From: Aliivibrio_A kagoshimensis
GTDB lineage: Bacteria; Pseudomonadota; Gammaproteobacteria; Enterobacterales; Vibrionaceae
NCBI RefSeq assembly: GCF_050337105.1
Contig: NZ_JAKJSQ010000045.1
Coordinates: forward strand, 1-37,853
Length of the DNA: 37,853 nucleotides
Direction of reading: 5' to 3'
Part shown: positions 16,176-24,087 of the stretch, piece by piece
Position numbering within the stretch: the first letter of the stretch is position 1
How the letters are laid out: each line of letters starts with the position of its first letter
Program-made: the position numbers and the translations under genes
Notes under the pieces: model-generated
The model's input: the letters and a program-made list of their open reading frames with translations, nothing else
What the model was told of the DNA's origin: nothing
Database searches by the model: none

Positions 16176-16727
16176 ATGAAAGTGGCAATAATCGTTGGTC
16201 ATGACTCATACGCACAAGGTGCGTCAAACAAGATGGGGCGAACAGAATACCAATTCAATAGTGAGCTGGCTCTTAGAATAGAGCAGTATTTATACAAAGA
16301 AGGCTTCACCGTAGAGATCGTGTTCAGAGATGGAACGTCATATTCTCAACTCCCTCGTAAGGTCAATAAAACTCATGCAAACCTCGCAATATCTTTACAC
16401 TGCAACGCTTTTAATATGCAGGCATCAGGATCAGAGGTTTTGCACTATTACCGCTCAAGCAAGAGTAAATTTTTAGCTCAATGTCTTCAAAAACAGATTG
16501 TTACAACCTTAGGCTTACATGATAGAGGCCTTAAACCTGTCAATGTTGCGTATAAAGGCAAAGCAGGAGACAGAGGAGGACACCTTTGTAAGCGCACCAA
16601 CATGCCGTGCGTGATTATTGAACCTTTTTTTATTGATAATGACACTGACCTTGCGTTAGCAGAAAGTAAAATAGACGTGTTAGCCAAAGCGATAGCACAA
16701 GGTACAAGCCTATATGAACGAAAATAA
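16176..16727 (+). CDS. N-acetylmuramoyl-L-alanine amidase, Amidase_3 type, no signal peptide
   Basis: Zinc amidase that cleaves the bond between N-acetylmuramic acid and L-alanine in peptidoglycan. The 183-aa protein is only the catalytic domain. Zinc ligands are His9 (VGHD), Glu24 (GRTEYQFN) and His75 (SLHCNA), and the catalytic Glu is in CVIIEPFF near residue 150. It has no signal peptide, AMIN domain or LysM repeats, unlike host AmiA/B/C, and in this it resembles phage or tailocin endolysins and some sporulation amidases. AAGGAG precedes the ATG. It is third in the cassette, 42 bp after the beta-sandwich gene. How it would reach the wall is the open question. Confidence 0.88.
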   Translation: MKVAIIVGHDSYAQGASNKMGRTEYQFNSELALRIEQYLYKEGFTVEIVFRDGTSYSQLPRKVNKTHANLAISLHCNAFNMQASGSEVLHYYRSSKSKFLAQCLQKQIVTTLGLHDRGLKPVNVAYKGKAGDRGGHLCKRTNMPCVIIEPFFIDNDTDLALAESKIDVLAKAIAQGTSLYERK

Positions 16728-16878
16728 CTTAGTACGTATAGTACTTGCCTTTACTGCCACAATAATTTGGACGTTACACATTCCCCCTAGCCATGGTAAT
16801 GACTCGTTTTACTACCCAGCGAATCAGCAGTGGCACCATTTCCACGCCACGCTCTTCGCAATACTCCACAATACCTAA
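16714..16878 (+). CDS. Possible small membrane ORF overlapping the amidase and ybjD ends
   Basis: A 54-codon frame starts inside the last codons of the amidase gene and runs on antisense to the 3' end of ybjD. Residues 6-23 (LVRIVLAFTATIIWTLHI) form one hydrophobic helix, followed by a polar, His-rich tail. The overlapping start would fit translational coupling in a lysis-type cassette with a holin- or spanin-like partner. However, the ribosome binding site is poor (AAGG about 11 nt away), and the second half may be only a shadow of ybjD. Offered as a candidate. Confidence 0.3.
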   Translation: MNENNLVRIVLAFTATIIWTLHIPPSHGNDSFYYPANQQWHHFHATLFAILHNT

Positions 16879-18405
16879 TGCGATGTCTGGTTTGGCGTAT
16901 TTTTTTAACGCTTTTAAAATGATTTTTTTAGGTGGTACAGGTTGGTCTGCTGTGATATTGACTAACTCCCTGAAGAAACCCTCAAAGCCAGTTGTATAGA
17001 GAAAGTGTTCAATATCCTTATGTGGTAATTCAGTTAACCGGTGTCGTTCTTGATCATTACCCAATTGGGACTTCACTGATGCGGCGTATTTTTTGCCAGC
17101 GACATCGCCATCGGTAACAACATGCCACTCGACATTAAACGCATTGGCCACTTTTATTAACGATTTTAGCCCTGATTGCGCAAACTCGATAATATAGACA
17201 CCTTCTTCAGCTAAGTTATAGCCACAAATTCGAGCCATTTCTGTAAAGATCCATACCTCAGTTTCCCCTTCCACCAATAACCAACATCGAGCAAACAGAG
17301 CGCCGGGTCGATGTAGACGGATATGGAAGGTAATACGTCTAAGCTCATCAGTAGAGAGTTGATTATTACGAAGCGATAACGCTAATGTTCGGTCTGACTG
17401 CCTTACCAGTCGTCTTAACGAATAGAGCGGAAGAATAGAAAGTAGACCGCTACTATTGGTGGTTAATACTTTTTGCATCGGAATCAACTGCATTAGATTC
17501 CACGCTTGAATAAGCTGAGTAGGGTGCAGTCGCCCTTCTGGATCTTCAATAATCAATATTGGACGGGCCGCTTGGCTGATTCGATTCGAGCCCTTCGCTT
17601 TTAAATAGGTATTGAGTAAGCCTAATAACAATAACTTAGATTGTTTAGTACGGCTCTTTGACATGATATTTTGCAGTGAGCTCTCTTCATGAGCATGACC
17701 ATAAAAGAGTCCGTCATGAATTTTCTTAGTATCGACAAAGGTATGAGATTCAAAGCCAAAATAGTGCTCAACCAAACTCTGCATCGACTTCAAAGAACTG
17801 CGCAGTTCGCCATTGTTTACTTGCCCAGGGGAGTTTAATAGACGTCGACAAGTATTATTAATCCGCCGCTCTACTCGGTCATCAAAGTAGACGTGATCCT
17901 CTTGCTGCTTTAAACGGCGAGAATCTTTTAGTCGGATCACTGGGTGTAATCTAACTAACTCATCGATTAATGCTTTGGGATCGTGAAGAGGCAGCTCATT
18001 ACCATCACAATCTAAAAATGAGTAGCTAGTGGAAATTTTATCATCGACAAAGGTTGAGCTGATCCTTTGATAGATGTATTTCTTATCCGGTTGGTCACAG
18101 TGCTGCCACGCGACTTTAAATTTACGGTAACGGCTTGAGAGGTACTCCTCAGGATATGAGTGAGTCCAACGAATAACAATTTGCAGATGTCGACTTGGCG
18201 CAAGGGAGACAGAGTGGTCCTGATGGAAATCATGTTTACAAAATTCGTACGCTTTAAGATCGAGGGGTAATGCAATGCACAGTGCATCGAGGAGGGAGGA
18301 TTTTCCCCATGTGTTCTCACCGATTAACGTAGTGAGTTCATCAAATGAAAGGGAAAGACGTTTGATTCCTCTGAAACGTGAAATTTCAATACGGTCTAAC
18401 TTCAT
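16774..18405 (-). CDS. ybjD: OLD-family ATP-dependent nuclease YbjD
   Basis: Predicted ATPase-nuclease: an SMC-like AAA ATPase domain with a TOPRIM nuclease domain. The ATG at 18405 is preferred over the one at 18411 because AAGGAG then has a 7-nt spacing, giving 543 aa. Numbered from the upstream ATG, Walker A GENTWGKS is at 31-38, Walker B LIIEDPE ends near 292, and the TOPRIM residues are Glu381/Glu384 in VEGETE and Asp434/Asp436 in TDGD. It is collinear with E. coli YbjD over its length. No UvrD-like helicase neighbour is present, so it is not a Gabija pair. It is divergent from the 5'-nucleotidase gene. The biological role of YbjD is not established. Confidence 0.9.
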   Translation of the reverse strand: MKLDRIEISRFRGIKRLSLSFDELTTLIGENTWGKSSLLDALCIALPLDLKAYEFCKHDFHQDHSVSLAPSRHLQIVIRWTHSYPEEYLSSRYRKFKVAWQHCDQPDKKYIYQRISSTFVDDKISTSYSFLDCDGNELPLHDPKALIDELVRLHPVIRLKDSRRLKQQEDHVYFDDRVERRINNTCRRLLNSPGQVNNGELRSSLKSMQSLVEHYFGFESHTFVDTKKIHDGLFYGHAHEESSLQNIMSKSRTKQSKLLLLGLLNTYLKAKGSNRISQAARPILIIEDPEGRLHPTQLIQAWNLMQLIPMQKVLTTNSSGLLSILPLYSLRRLVRQSDRTLALSLRNNQLSTDELRRITFHIRLHRPGALFARCWLLVEGETEVWIFTEMARICGYNLAEEGVYIIEFAQSGLKSLIKVANAFNVEWHVVTDGDVAGKKYAASVKSQLGNDQERHRLTELPHKDIEHFLYTTGFEGFFRELVNITADQPVPPKKIILKALKKYAKPDIALGIVEYCEERGVEMVPLLIRWVVKRVITMARGNV

Positions 18406-18573
18406 ACACATTCTCCTTAACTACCTTCTAAGCATATACCATAGAATCGAGTAGGGTAGGCGTTAAGATCACATTAATTCAACAGGTTATGAATATCGTA
18501 TACTTGTCATAAATATGAATAAAAAATGTAGGCATTAGCTGTTACTATATCGTATCAACTAATTGGAAGACTG

Positions 18574-20304
18574 ATGAACAGAAGTAAAACAACGCTAAAA
18601 ATCGCGCATATTAATGATACCCACTCCTATTTCGACTCCAATCCGCTCTCGTTAACGCTAGCTATAGATGCTAATCCAGCGGTAAAAGCCTATGTAAACT
18701 GTGGTGGTTTCTCCCGAATTTCTCAACGCGTAAAACAGCTTCGTGCCCAGTCTGTGGACAGTGGTAACGAATTTCTGTTTTTACATGCGGGTGATTGCTT
18801 TCAAGGTACCCTCTACTTCTCCCTCTACAAAGGGGTGGCCAATGCTGAAATGTTGAATTTAATCGGTGTTGATATGATGACGATCGGTAACCATGAGCTC
18901 GATATGGGCAATGAACCCGTCACTCAGTTTATCGCAAATATCAACTTTCCATTCCTTGCGGGTAACTGGGACATCAGTAAAGAGTCGCCACTAAAACCGC
19001 TTCGATTGGGCGATCAGAAAAATTTATACCCCTACCAGCCAGACACGGCAACCGCGAAGTACATCGTGAAAAAAGTGGGTGACAGCGAGGTGGCGCTATT
19101 TGGTTTATCCGTTGATCAGATGAGCTTACTGGCCAACCCTGATCCCGATACCCCCTTTGTGTTGTCTACTCAAGTCGCTATTAATACGGTTAACGCAATA
19201 CGTGCTCAAGGTATTAATAAGATCATTCTGTTAAGCCACCTTGGTTACCAGGGTGATAAACAGTTAGCAGAGAGCGTCGATGGCATCAGTTTGATTATTG
19301 GCGGCCATACTCATATCTTGCAGGGGGACTTTTCTGACATAGGAATGGCAGTCAACGACCCATATGGTATTAAGGTTAACCAGACGCATATTGTCCAGTC
19401 AGGTTTTCACTCTATCGCACTTGGTCACTGCGACATCACTTTTAATGACGATGGCACTATCGACAAGCTAGTCGGAAAAAATGAACTGCTGTTAGGCGGA
19501 CGACTGTGTGTAGACGCTACCTTTGAGAGTAATATCCACGAAGATATTTACCATCAAGTTAAAGAGAAACTGTTTGCTCACCCTAATGTGATTCGCTGTA
19601 AAAGAGATCCAGAAGTTGAAGCACTGCTTAATGCCAAATATCGACCGGATGTACAAGCCTTACAAAAGATAGTTATTGGGCACCTCGATACGGATTTACG
19701 TCACGTTCGTATCCCGGATGAACGTGGACCCAGTGACATTGCGCCGTTAGTCACTGATTCATTTTTATGGAAGGTGAGGAATGACGGTTATGACGTCGAC
19801 TTTGCTATTCATAACGCCGGGGGAGTGAGAACATCATTAACCCGTGGCAACATCACTATCTCGGATATTACCGGACAAGTATTGCCGTTTGCAGTACCAA
19901 TCGCCATTTATAAAGTTAGAGGCCGACACCTTCGCTTGGCTCTTGAAGGAGCGATTAATAATGCAACTAACAACGGTGTCGAAGGGACAGGCAGCGGAAG
20001 TTACCCCTATGTTTCTGAATTGTCTTTTGTTTATGACGCTAAGCGAGAAAAGGACAAACGAATTGTAGAGCTAAAGATCTGGCAAGATCAGCGGTGGATC
20101 CCGGTGACTGATGACACTATCTATACTGGCGTTTCATCTGCCTACACCATAAAAGGCAAGGAAGGCTATCACGCATTTAGTGAAATTATTGACGACGCCA
20201 TGATTTTGACACACTCAATGGCTGACTGTTTCATCGATTTTATTAAAAATAGTGAAGCGCTCAATAAACCATCACTCTTTCTAAATCAAATGGTTAATAA
20301 TTGA
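18574..20304 (+). CDS. Bifunctional metallophosphatase/5'-nucleotidase, UshA-like, without signal peptide
   Basis: Two-metal phosphoesterase of the UshA/5'-nucleotidase family that hydrolyses nucleotides or related phosphate esters. Metallophosphatase ligands are in order: Asp15 and His17 (NDTHS), Asp74 (GDCFQGT), Asn106 and His107 (GNHE), His222 (SHLG), and His245/His247 (GGHTH). The 5'-nucleotidase C-terminal substrate domain begins near residue 365 and has HNAGGVR. At 576 aa it is complete. Unlike UshA it starts directly with KIAHINDTH and has no signal peptide, so a cytoplasmic location is implied. GGAAGA precedes the ATG. No terminator was seen after it. Confidence 0.88.
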   Translation: MNRSKTTLKIAHINDTHSYFDSNPLSLTLAIDANPAVKAYVNCGGFSRISQRVKQLRAQSVDSGNEFLFLHAGDCFQGTLYFSLYKGVANAEMLNLIGVDMMTIGNHELDMGNEPVTQFIANINFPFLAGNWDISKESPLKPLRLGDQKNLYPYQPDTATAKYIVKKVGDSEVALFGLSVDQMSLLANPDPDTPFVLSTQVAINTVNAIRAQGINKIILLSHLGYQGDKQLAESVDGISLIIGGHTHILQGDFSDIGMAVNDPYGIKVNQTHIVQSGFHSIALGHCDITFNDDGTIDKLVGKNELLLGGRLCVDATFESNIHEDIYHQVKEKLFAHPNVIRCKRDPEVEALLNAKYRPDVQALQKIVIGHLDTDLRHVRIPDERGPSDIAPLVTDSFLWKVRNDGYDVDFAIHNAGGVRTSLTRGNITISDITGQVLPFAVPIAIYKVRGRHLRLALEGAINNATNNGVEGTGSGSYPYVSELSFVYDAKREKDKRIVELKIWQDQRWIPVTDDTIYTGVSSAYTIKGKEGYHAFSEIIDDAMILTHSMADCFIDFIKNSEALNKPSLFLNQMVNN

Positions 20305-20354
20305 TCACAGCCTGAAACGATGAAAAAGTAATGACTACCCCGAGATAATAAAAC

Positions 20355-20372
20355 TTGGCACCTTAATTGCTT
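20355..20372 (+). promoter_or_regulatory. Sigma-54 (RpoN) promoter
   Basis: TTGGCACcttaaTTGCTT, preceded by c, matches the sigma-54 consensus TTGGCACGnnnnTTGC at every specified position except one (C for G). The invariant GG (20357-20358) and GC (20369-20370) are exactly 12 bp apart. Transcription would start near 20382, inside a short inverted repeat and about 45 nt before the start codon of the small ORF at 20428. Any activator site must lie in or before the end of the preceding gene, and none was recognised. Confidence 0.82.
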
Positions 20373-20394
20373 TATATCTAGTGAACTAGTTATA
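20373..20394. repeat. Inverted repeat at the predicted sigma-54 start site
   Basis: tatatctag (20373-20381) pairs with ctagttata (20386-20394) across a 4-nt centre with one mismatch. It spans the predicted transcription start and could be a regulator site or a 5' stem in the mRNA. Confidence 0.55.
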
Positions 20395-20427
20395 TGGCAA
20401 CTCACTGCTGAGTGATAAGGGGAAGTT

Positions 20428-20520
20428 ATGTGGGAGAAAGATTGGACTGACGTGTTTGTATTATCCGGATGGTTAATCGCATGGTCTACATTAGTCTATT
20501 TTATACCTGTAACCGTTTAA
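20428..20520 (+). CDS. 30-residue tryptophan-rich single-span membrane peptide
   Basis: A small gene preceded by AAGGGGA with 4 nt spacing to ATG, one of the best ribosome binding sites in the window. The peptide begins MWEKDWTDVF, continues as one hydrophobic helix of about 18-20 residues, and ends FIPVTV. Four of 30 residues are Trp. Acidic and basic residues are confined to the first eight positions, as expected for a single-span inner-membrane microprotein. It is driven by the sigma-54 promoter at 20355-20372. It does not match small membrane proteins known to me (CydX, MgtS, PspG, KdpF). Function unknown; a stress- or nitrogen-linked regulator of a membrane complex is only a guess. Confidence 0.75.
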   Translation: MWEKDWTDVFVLSGWLIAWSTLVYFIPVTV

Positions 20521-20547
20521 TAAGCAGTTATCGAGACAAATAGAAAA

Positions 20548-21468
20548 TCAGCACTTGTTTTTGGTTTTGTGTTTTGCAATAAATTTCGCCGCCATCGGTA
20601 AGAAATAGGTTGGAATCTGCAGAGCACCTACCAAAGGCAAGAATGCTGGACCCAGTAAGCTACCAGCCACCGTAAAACTCAATAGTACATTTCTATTTCC
20701 AGCCGTTATTGCGCTAATCAAAGCGTTCTCTTCACCACTTCGTTTATATATAAAGTATGTGATAGCAAAAAACAGAAAACAGAGCGCACAAGCGATCAAT
20801 AAATATTGATACGCCTCACTGGATGACGTCTGCCACAACCCTCTAAAATCACCAATCAAACCGAATGGAAAAAAGAACACCAACACAATCGTAAAGGGTG
20901 AAATTTTTTGGTGAATCATTTTAAGTTTGATGGTTGGTATATATCGATACATCAACAGCGATAACAGCATTGGACCAAAAATAAAGATCAATAAACGCAA
21001 TCCATATTGATACATGTCCAAACTGACAGAGTGCTGTTGAAACAGAAATAGAGTCACAAACAGGGAAATTGGCAATATCAGTGTCGTAGTGATGGTCATT
21101 GCCATCGCAAAAACCGTATCAAAGCCAATCGCTTTCACAATGGCAGGTGTTGCAAACAGAGAGCCTGTAGCAGCCACAGCAACAATTGCTAAGGTTAACT
21201 CATCGTCTACCCCTAAAGAATAGCAACAGAGGGCACTGAGGAGCATAAAACCGAATGAGTGGAGCAGGGCAAACATCCAACATGCTGGTTTAGAGAGTTC
21301 TCGCATCAATCGATTCTGATCGGTACCTATCATAGATAGCGTCATTAGAAAAAAAAGCACGTAGGGTAAAAAGGGAAAAACCGCCGCTGAAGCTTGGGGC
21401 AAAATAAAGCCTAAAAAAGCACAAATGAACATAATAATTAGAGAGTGTTTAGCGAGAAAAGTAATCAT
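20548..21468 (-). CDS. Bile acid:sodium symporter (BASS) family-like membrane transporter
   Basis: Polytopic inner-membrane protein of 306 aa with about nine or ten hydrophobic helices over its whole length. The family hint is the AITAGNRNVLLSF segment near residue 255, which resembles the GNRN motif of BASS-type carriers, together with the ATGSLFATPAIVKAIGFD crossing region near residue 101. Substrate cannot be told; BASS members carry organic anions, pyruvate, pantoate or other acids. It stands alone, convergent with the 30-residue peptide gene 27 bp away, with no clear ribosome binding site. Arsenite-efflux or malonate-carrier folds are less likely alternatives. Confidence 0.72.
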   Translation of the reverse strand: MITFLAKHSLIIMFICAFLGFILPQASAAVFPFLPYVLFFLMTLSMIGTDQNRLMRELSKPACWMFALLHSFGFMLLSALCCYSLGVDDELTLAIVAVAATGSLFATPAIVKAIGFDTVFAMAMTITTTLILPISLFVTLFLFQQHSVSLDMYQYGLRLLIFIFGPMLLSLLMYRYIPTIKLKMIHQKISPFTIVLVFFFPFGLIGDFRGLWQTSSSEAYQYLLIACALCFLFFAITYFIYKRSGEENALISAITAGNRNVLLSFTVAGSLLGPAFLPLVGALQIPTYFLPMAAKFIAKHKTKNKC

Positions 21469-21741
21469 GGAATAGTTACAAAAATAATTTATGTTATCGC
21501 AATGTTATCATAATTTATAAGCTAATTAAATTCATTTTAATTATTCACTAAAGCCTTGTTTTTCCATTCAATAAATAGCAATTGACGCATAAATATTCAG
21601 TTCAAATGTTAACCAATTATTAATTAGAAAAACTAATGTGAACCTCATTTTTTTATCATTATTCTGCGACAATATTTAGGAATAATATCCTTTGCATCAA
21701 CCACAACCAACTATTTCAATTTTAAATTAAGTGAGACAATC

Positions 21742-21936
21742 ATGTCACAAGCAGCTATGAACCTAAATGTTATTGACTCTGTACCAGCGATGGATCAAAA
21801 AGCGTATGCTGTAAATTTCAAAGGATTGATTGCACACATACGTGATATTTTTATTGGAAAAGATGAAGTATCTCAATCACGCTACGTGAGCGAGTTATCA
21901 TCTCACCTTCAAAAAGATATCGGTATGTATCGCTAA
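21742..21936 (+). CDS. DUF1127-like small protein
   Basis: This 64-aa protein ends with SRYVSELSSHLQKDIGMYR, which resembles the DUF1127 C-terminus (x-L-x-x-L-x-D-I-G). The N-terminal half is not basic as in typical YjiS-type members, so the assignment is tentative. DUF1127 proteins in alphaproteobacteria bind RNA and affect phosphate and carbon metabolism; the vibrio forms are unstudied as far as I know. It is a single-gene unit, with about 270 bp of AT-rich DNA upstream and a strong terminator at 21968-21997. Confidence 0.7.
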   Translation: MSQAAMNLNVIDSVPAMDQKAYAVNFKGLIAHIRDIFIGKDEVSQSRYVSELSSHLQKDIGMYR

Positions 21937-21967
21937 TTACTCAGATTCAGGGTAAATAATTTAAATG

Positions 21968-21997
21968 AAAACGCTGACTTTATGTCAGCGTTTTTTT
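21968..21997 (+). terminator. Rho-independent terminator after the DUF1127-like gene
   Basis: A perfect 11-bp stem pairs 21968-21978 with 21984-21994 around a 5-nt loop, and seven T residues (21991-21997) follow. The A-run on the other side can also serve the convergent chemoreceptor gene. Confidence 0.93.
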
Positions 21998-22021
21998 ATG
22001 CGTGCTTACAAGTTCAAGTTA

Positions 22022-23569
22022 TTAACATCTAAACTGCTTAATTAAACTCTCTTGCTCATGAATACTCGTCAGCAAGTCACTACTTAATGTAACCGCTTTC
22101 AATCCCTGCTGCTCACTCAGGTTAGACATCTCAGAGATAGAGACAACATTTTGGTTTATCTGCTCTGTCACAACAGACTGTTCTTCAACAGCGGTAGCGA
22201 TCTGTTCATTAATACTCGCAATATCGGTCATCTCTTCGGCAATAGCATCAAATGCATTTCCCGTTTTCGTGGCGAACTCAACGCAATCAACCGACTGCTG
22301 AGTACCTTTATCCATGGCTAATTTTGCACGCTCAGAATCACTCTGTAATGTATTAAGAAGAGTATGTACTTCTTCAGTTGACTGTTGGGTACGCTGTGCC
22401 AGAGCACGCACTTCATCAGCAACAACGGCAAAACCTCTGCCTTGCTCTCCGGCACGTGCTGCTTCAATTGCCGCATTCAACGCGAGAAGGTTGGTTTGCT
22501 CTGCGATACTGTTTATCTCAGTCAATACTGACTCAATGGATTGACCACCAGCAACTAAGCACTCTATTGACTCATCTACTTCAGAAAGTAACGTGGCCAT
22601 ATTATTAATCGCTCCAGTCGACTCACTGACTATCTCTTTACCAACTTTGCTCATATCTAACCCTTGCTGAGATGAATTGGCAGCTTGAGACACTACCGTT
22701 GCGATCTCATTAACGGTGCAAGACATCTCGTTCATCGCGGTTGCGACTAACTCAGTTTCGATATTTTGTTGGTTTAATACGCCCGCTATTTCCGTACATA
22801 TTTGGGACGATGTTGATGACGTATTACTAATGGTCTGTGAGACATCCGTAACGCGTCCAACAATGGCATTGATTTCTGCTTTACGCATCTGAATACAGAG
22901 ATCGAGGTTTCCAATTTGATCATTAGTACCCGAATAGAGGTAACTCATCAGCGGATTATCAAATACTGCTTTAGCTTCAGTATTAAGTTTGGCGTATCGT
23001 CGTCGCCAACCATAATAAAATGGGGTGATCAATAAAGATGGAATGATATAAGGAAGAAGAAAGACGGGTTCAATCGATGTGAAAGCCAACATAGCAAATG
23101 AAACGATCAGCGTAAAAATAAGCAGAGATTGAACCCATAAGGTCATGTCAGTTTGAAAACGTAAGCCTAGCGGTTGTTTGTTTTGATTGATCTTTTGGTA
23201 AACCGAATCGGCACGGGCTTTCGTTTCTGAATTGAGTAGGGTTCGGACAGATTGATACTCGAAGACTTCACCTTTCTCATTTTTAACGGGGGTTACGTAG
23301 GCGTTAACCCAATAGTAATCGCCGTTTTTGCATTTGTTTTTAACCGGTCCCATCCAAGACTTATCTTGTTTTAAATGTGACCATAAATTTTTAAAGGCCG
23401 TTTTTGGCATGTCGCTATGACGAACGATATTGTGCGGGTTCCCCTGAAGTTCGGATAGTGAATATCCCGCAATATTACAAAAGTCCTCGTTGGCGTACTT
23501 AATGATGCTGTCTAAATCTGTCGTTGATAGCAATACCTGTGATTCATCAAAGCTTTGTTCTTGATTCAT
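22022..23569 (-). CDS. Aer-like methyl-accepting chemotaxis protein with N-terminal PAS domain
   Basis: Energy- or redox-sensing chemoreceptor. The PAS domain covers about residues 12-112, with YANEDFCNIAGYSLSELQG and YYWVNAYVTPV, as in Aer where it binds FAD. A membrane hairpin follows at about 143-187, then a HAMP-like linker and the signalling domain from about 240. The receptor tip at 357-388 (EQTNLLALNAAIEAARAG, then GRGFAVVADEVRAL) is fully conserved. No periplasmic ligand domain is present. AGGAAG precedes the ATG. FAD binding is inferred by family; the E. coli Aer is similar in size (506 aa against 515 here). Confidence 0.92.
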   Translation of the reverse strand: MNQEQSFDESQVLLSTTDLDSIIKYANEDFCNIAGYSLSELQGNPHNIVRHSDMPKTAFKNLWSHLKQDKSWMGPVKNKCKNGDYYWVNAYVTPVKNEKGEVFEYQSVRTLLNSETKARADSVYQKINQNKQPLGLRFQTDMTLWVQSLLIFTLIVSFAMLAFTSIEPVFLLPYIIPSLLITPFYYGWRRRYAKLNTEAKAVFDNPLMSYLYSGTNDQIGNLDLCIQMRKAEINAIVGRVTDVSQTISNTSSTSSQICTEIAGVLNQQNIETELVATAMNEMSCTVNEIATVVSQAANSSQQGLDMSKVGKEIVSESTGAINNMATLLSEVDESIECLVAGGQSIESVLTEINSIAEQTNLLALNAAIEAARAGEQGRGFAVVADEVRALAQRTQQSTEEVHTLLNTLQSDSERAKLAMDKGTQQSVDCVEFATKTGNAFDAIAEEMTDIASINEQIATAVEEQSVVTEQINQNVVSISEMSNLSEQQGLKAVTLSSDLLTSIHEQESLIKQFRC

Positions 23570-24033
23570 ATTTACTTCCTAGATCATTTTCATGCAACTT
23601 ACTGCTAGTTTGCTCTTATGATATAAGTATCATTTATGAGCCCAGTATAAATCTATAAATAAACGAATTCAGATGAAAACACAGTTGCATATCACAAAAA
23701 TAATAATTAGTTATTTAATATCAATGATTTATTACATTTTTATTACAATGAAAGCTAGAAAACATTTCAAATAGAGACACTTCCTTAACGTATTGAACCG
23801 TCAATACTTCACGATGGAAAAATACCTTACTAAGAGTAATTTTTAATAGTATTAATATATTGAATAAAGCAGATATAGTAGTAATGGATAAAAATATGGA
23901 ATCGGTCAAATTTCATATCTGTGATGATGTTAGTAAAGAAGTAATTAAGCAGACATCGTTAAGAAGTACAGTTCTACCTAACGAATAACGTCGAATTCGA
24001 CTATTTGGCCTTAAATTGAAAAATTAATGACGT
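23570..24033. other. AT-rich intergenic region without a convincing gene
   Basis: About 460 bp lies between the Aer-like gene and the phnA terminator. Short open frames exist on both strands (23721-23909 minus; from 23884 plus, 34 codons), but they lack ribosome binding sites and recognisable content. Two symmetrical sites stand out: GTATTGA-accg-TCAATAC at 23790-23807 and the perfect 12-bp palindrome GTCGAATTCGAC at 23990-24001. The chemoreceptor promoter should lie in the first 100 bp. Confidence 0.5.
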
Positions 24034-24059
24034 AAAAAAAGACGCCCTGTTGGCGTCTT
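24034..24059 (-). terminator. Rho-independent terminator of phnA
   Basis: An 8-bp perfect stem (aagacgcc 24039-24046 with ggcgtctt 24052-24059) has a 5-nt loop. On the minus strand it is followed by seven U residues (24040-24034). It lies about 30 bp after the phnA stop. Confidence 0.9.
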
Positions 24060-24087
24060 CGTTTATCATCAATGATCAGTGCATCAA

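Noticed and set aside
15150..16727. Prophage lysis module
   Set aside because: The amidase resembles endolysins, but no phage structural, integrase or regulatory genes are nearby, and the other two products are not recognisable phage proteins.
16774..18405. Gabija-type defence system
   Set aside because: The OLD-family protein is of the YbjD type and there is no UvrD-like helicase (GajB) beside it.
23721..23909. 62-codon minus-strand frame in the AT-rich gap
   Set aside because: It starts with TTG, has no ribosome binding site, and its hydrophobic composition is what AT-rich noise gives.
23884..23988. 34-codon plus-strand frame in the same gap
   Set aside because: No ribosome binding site and no family; kept only as part of the gap description.
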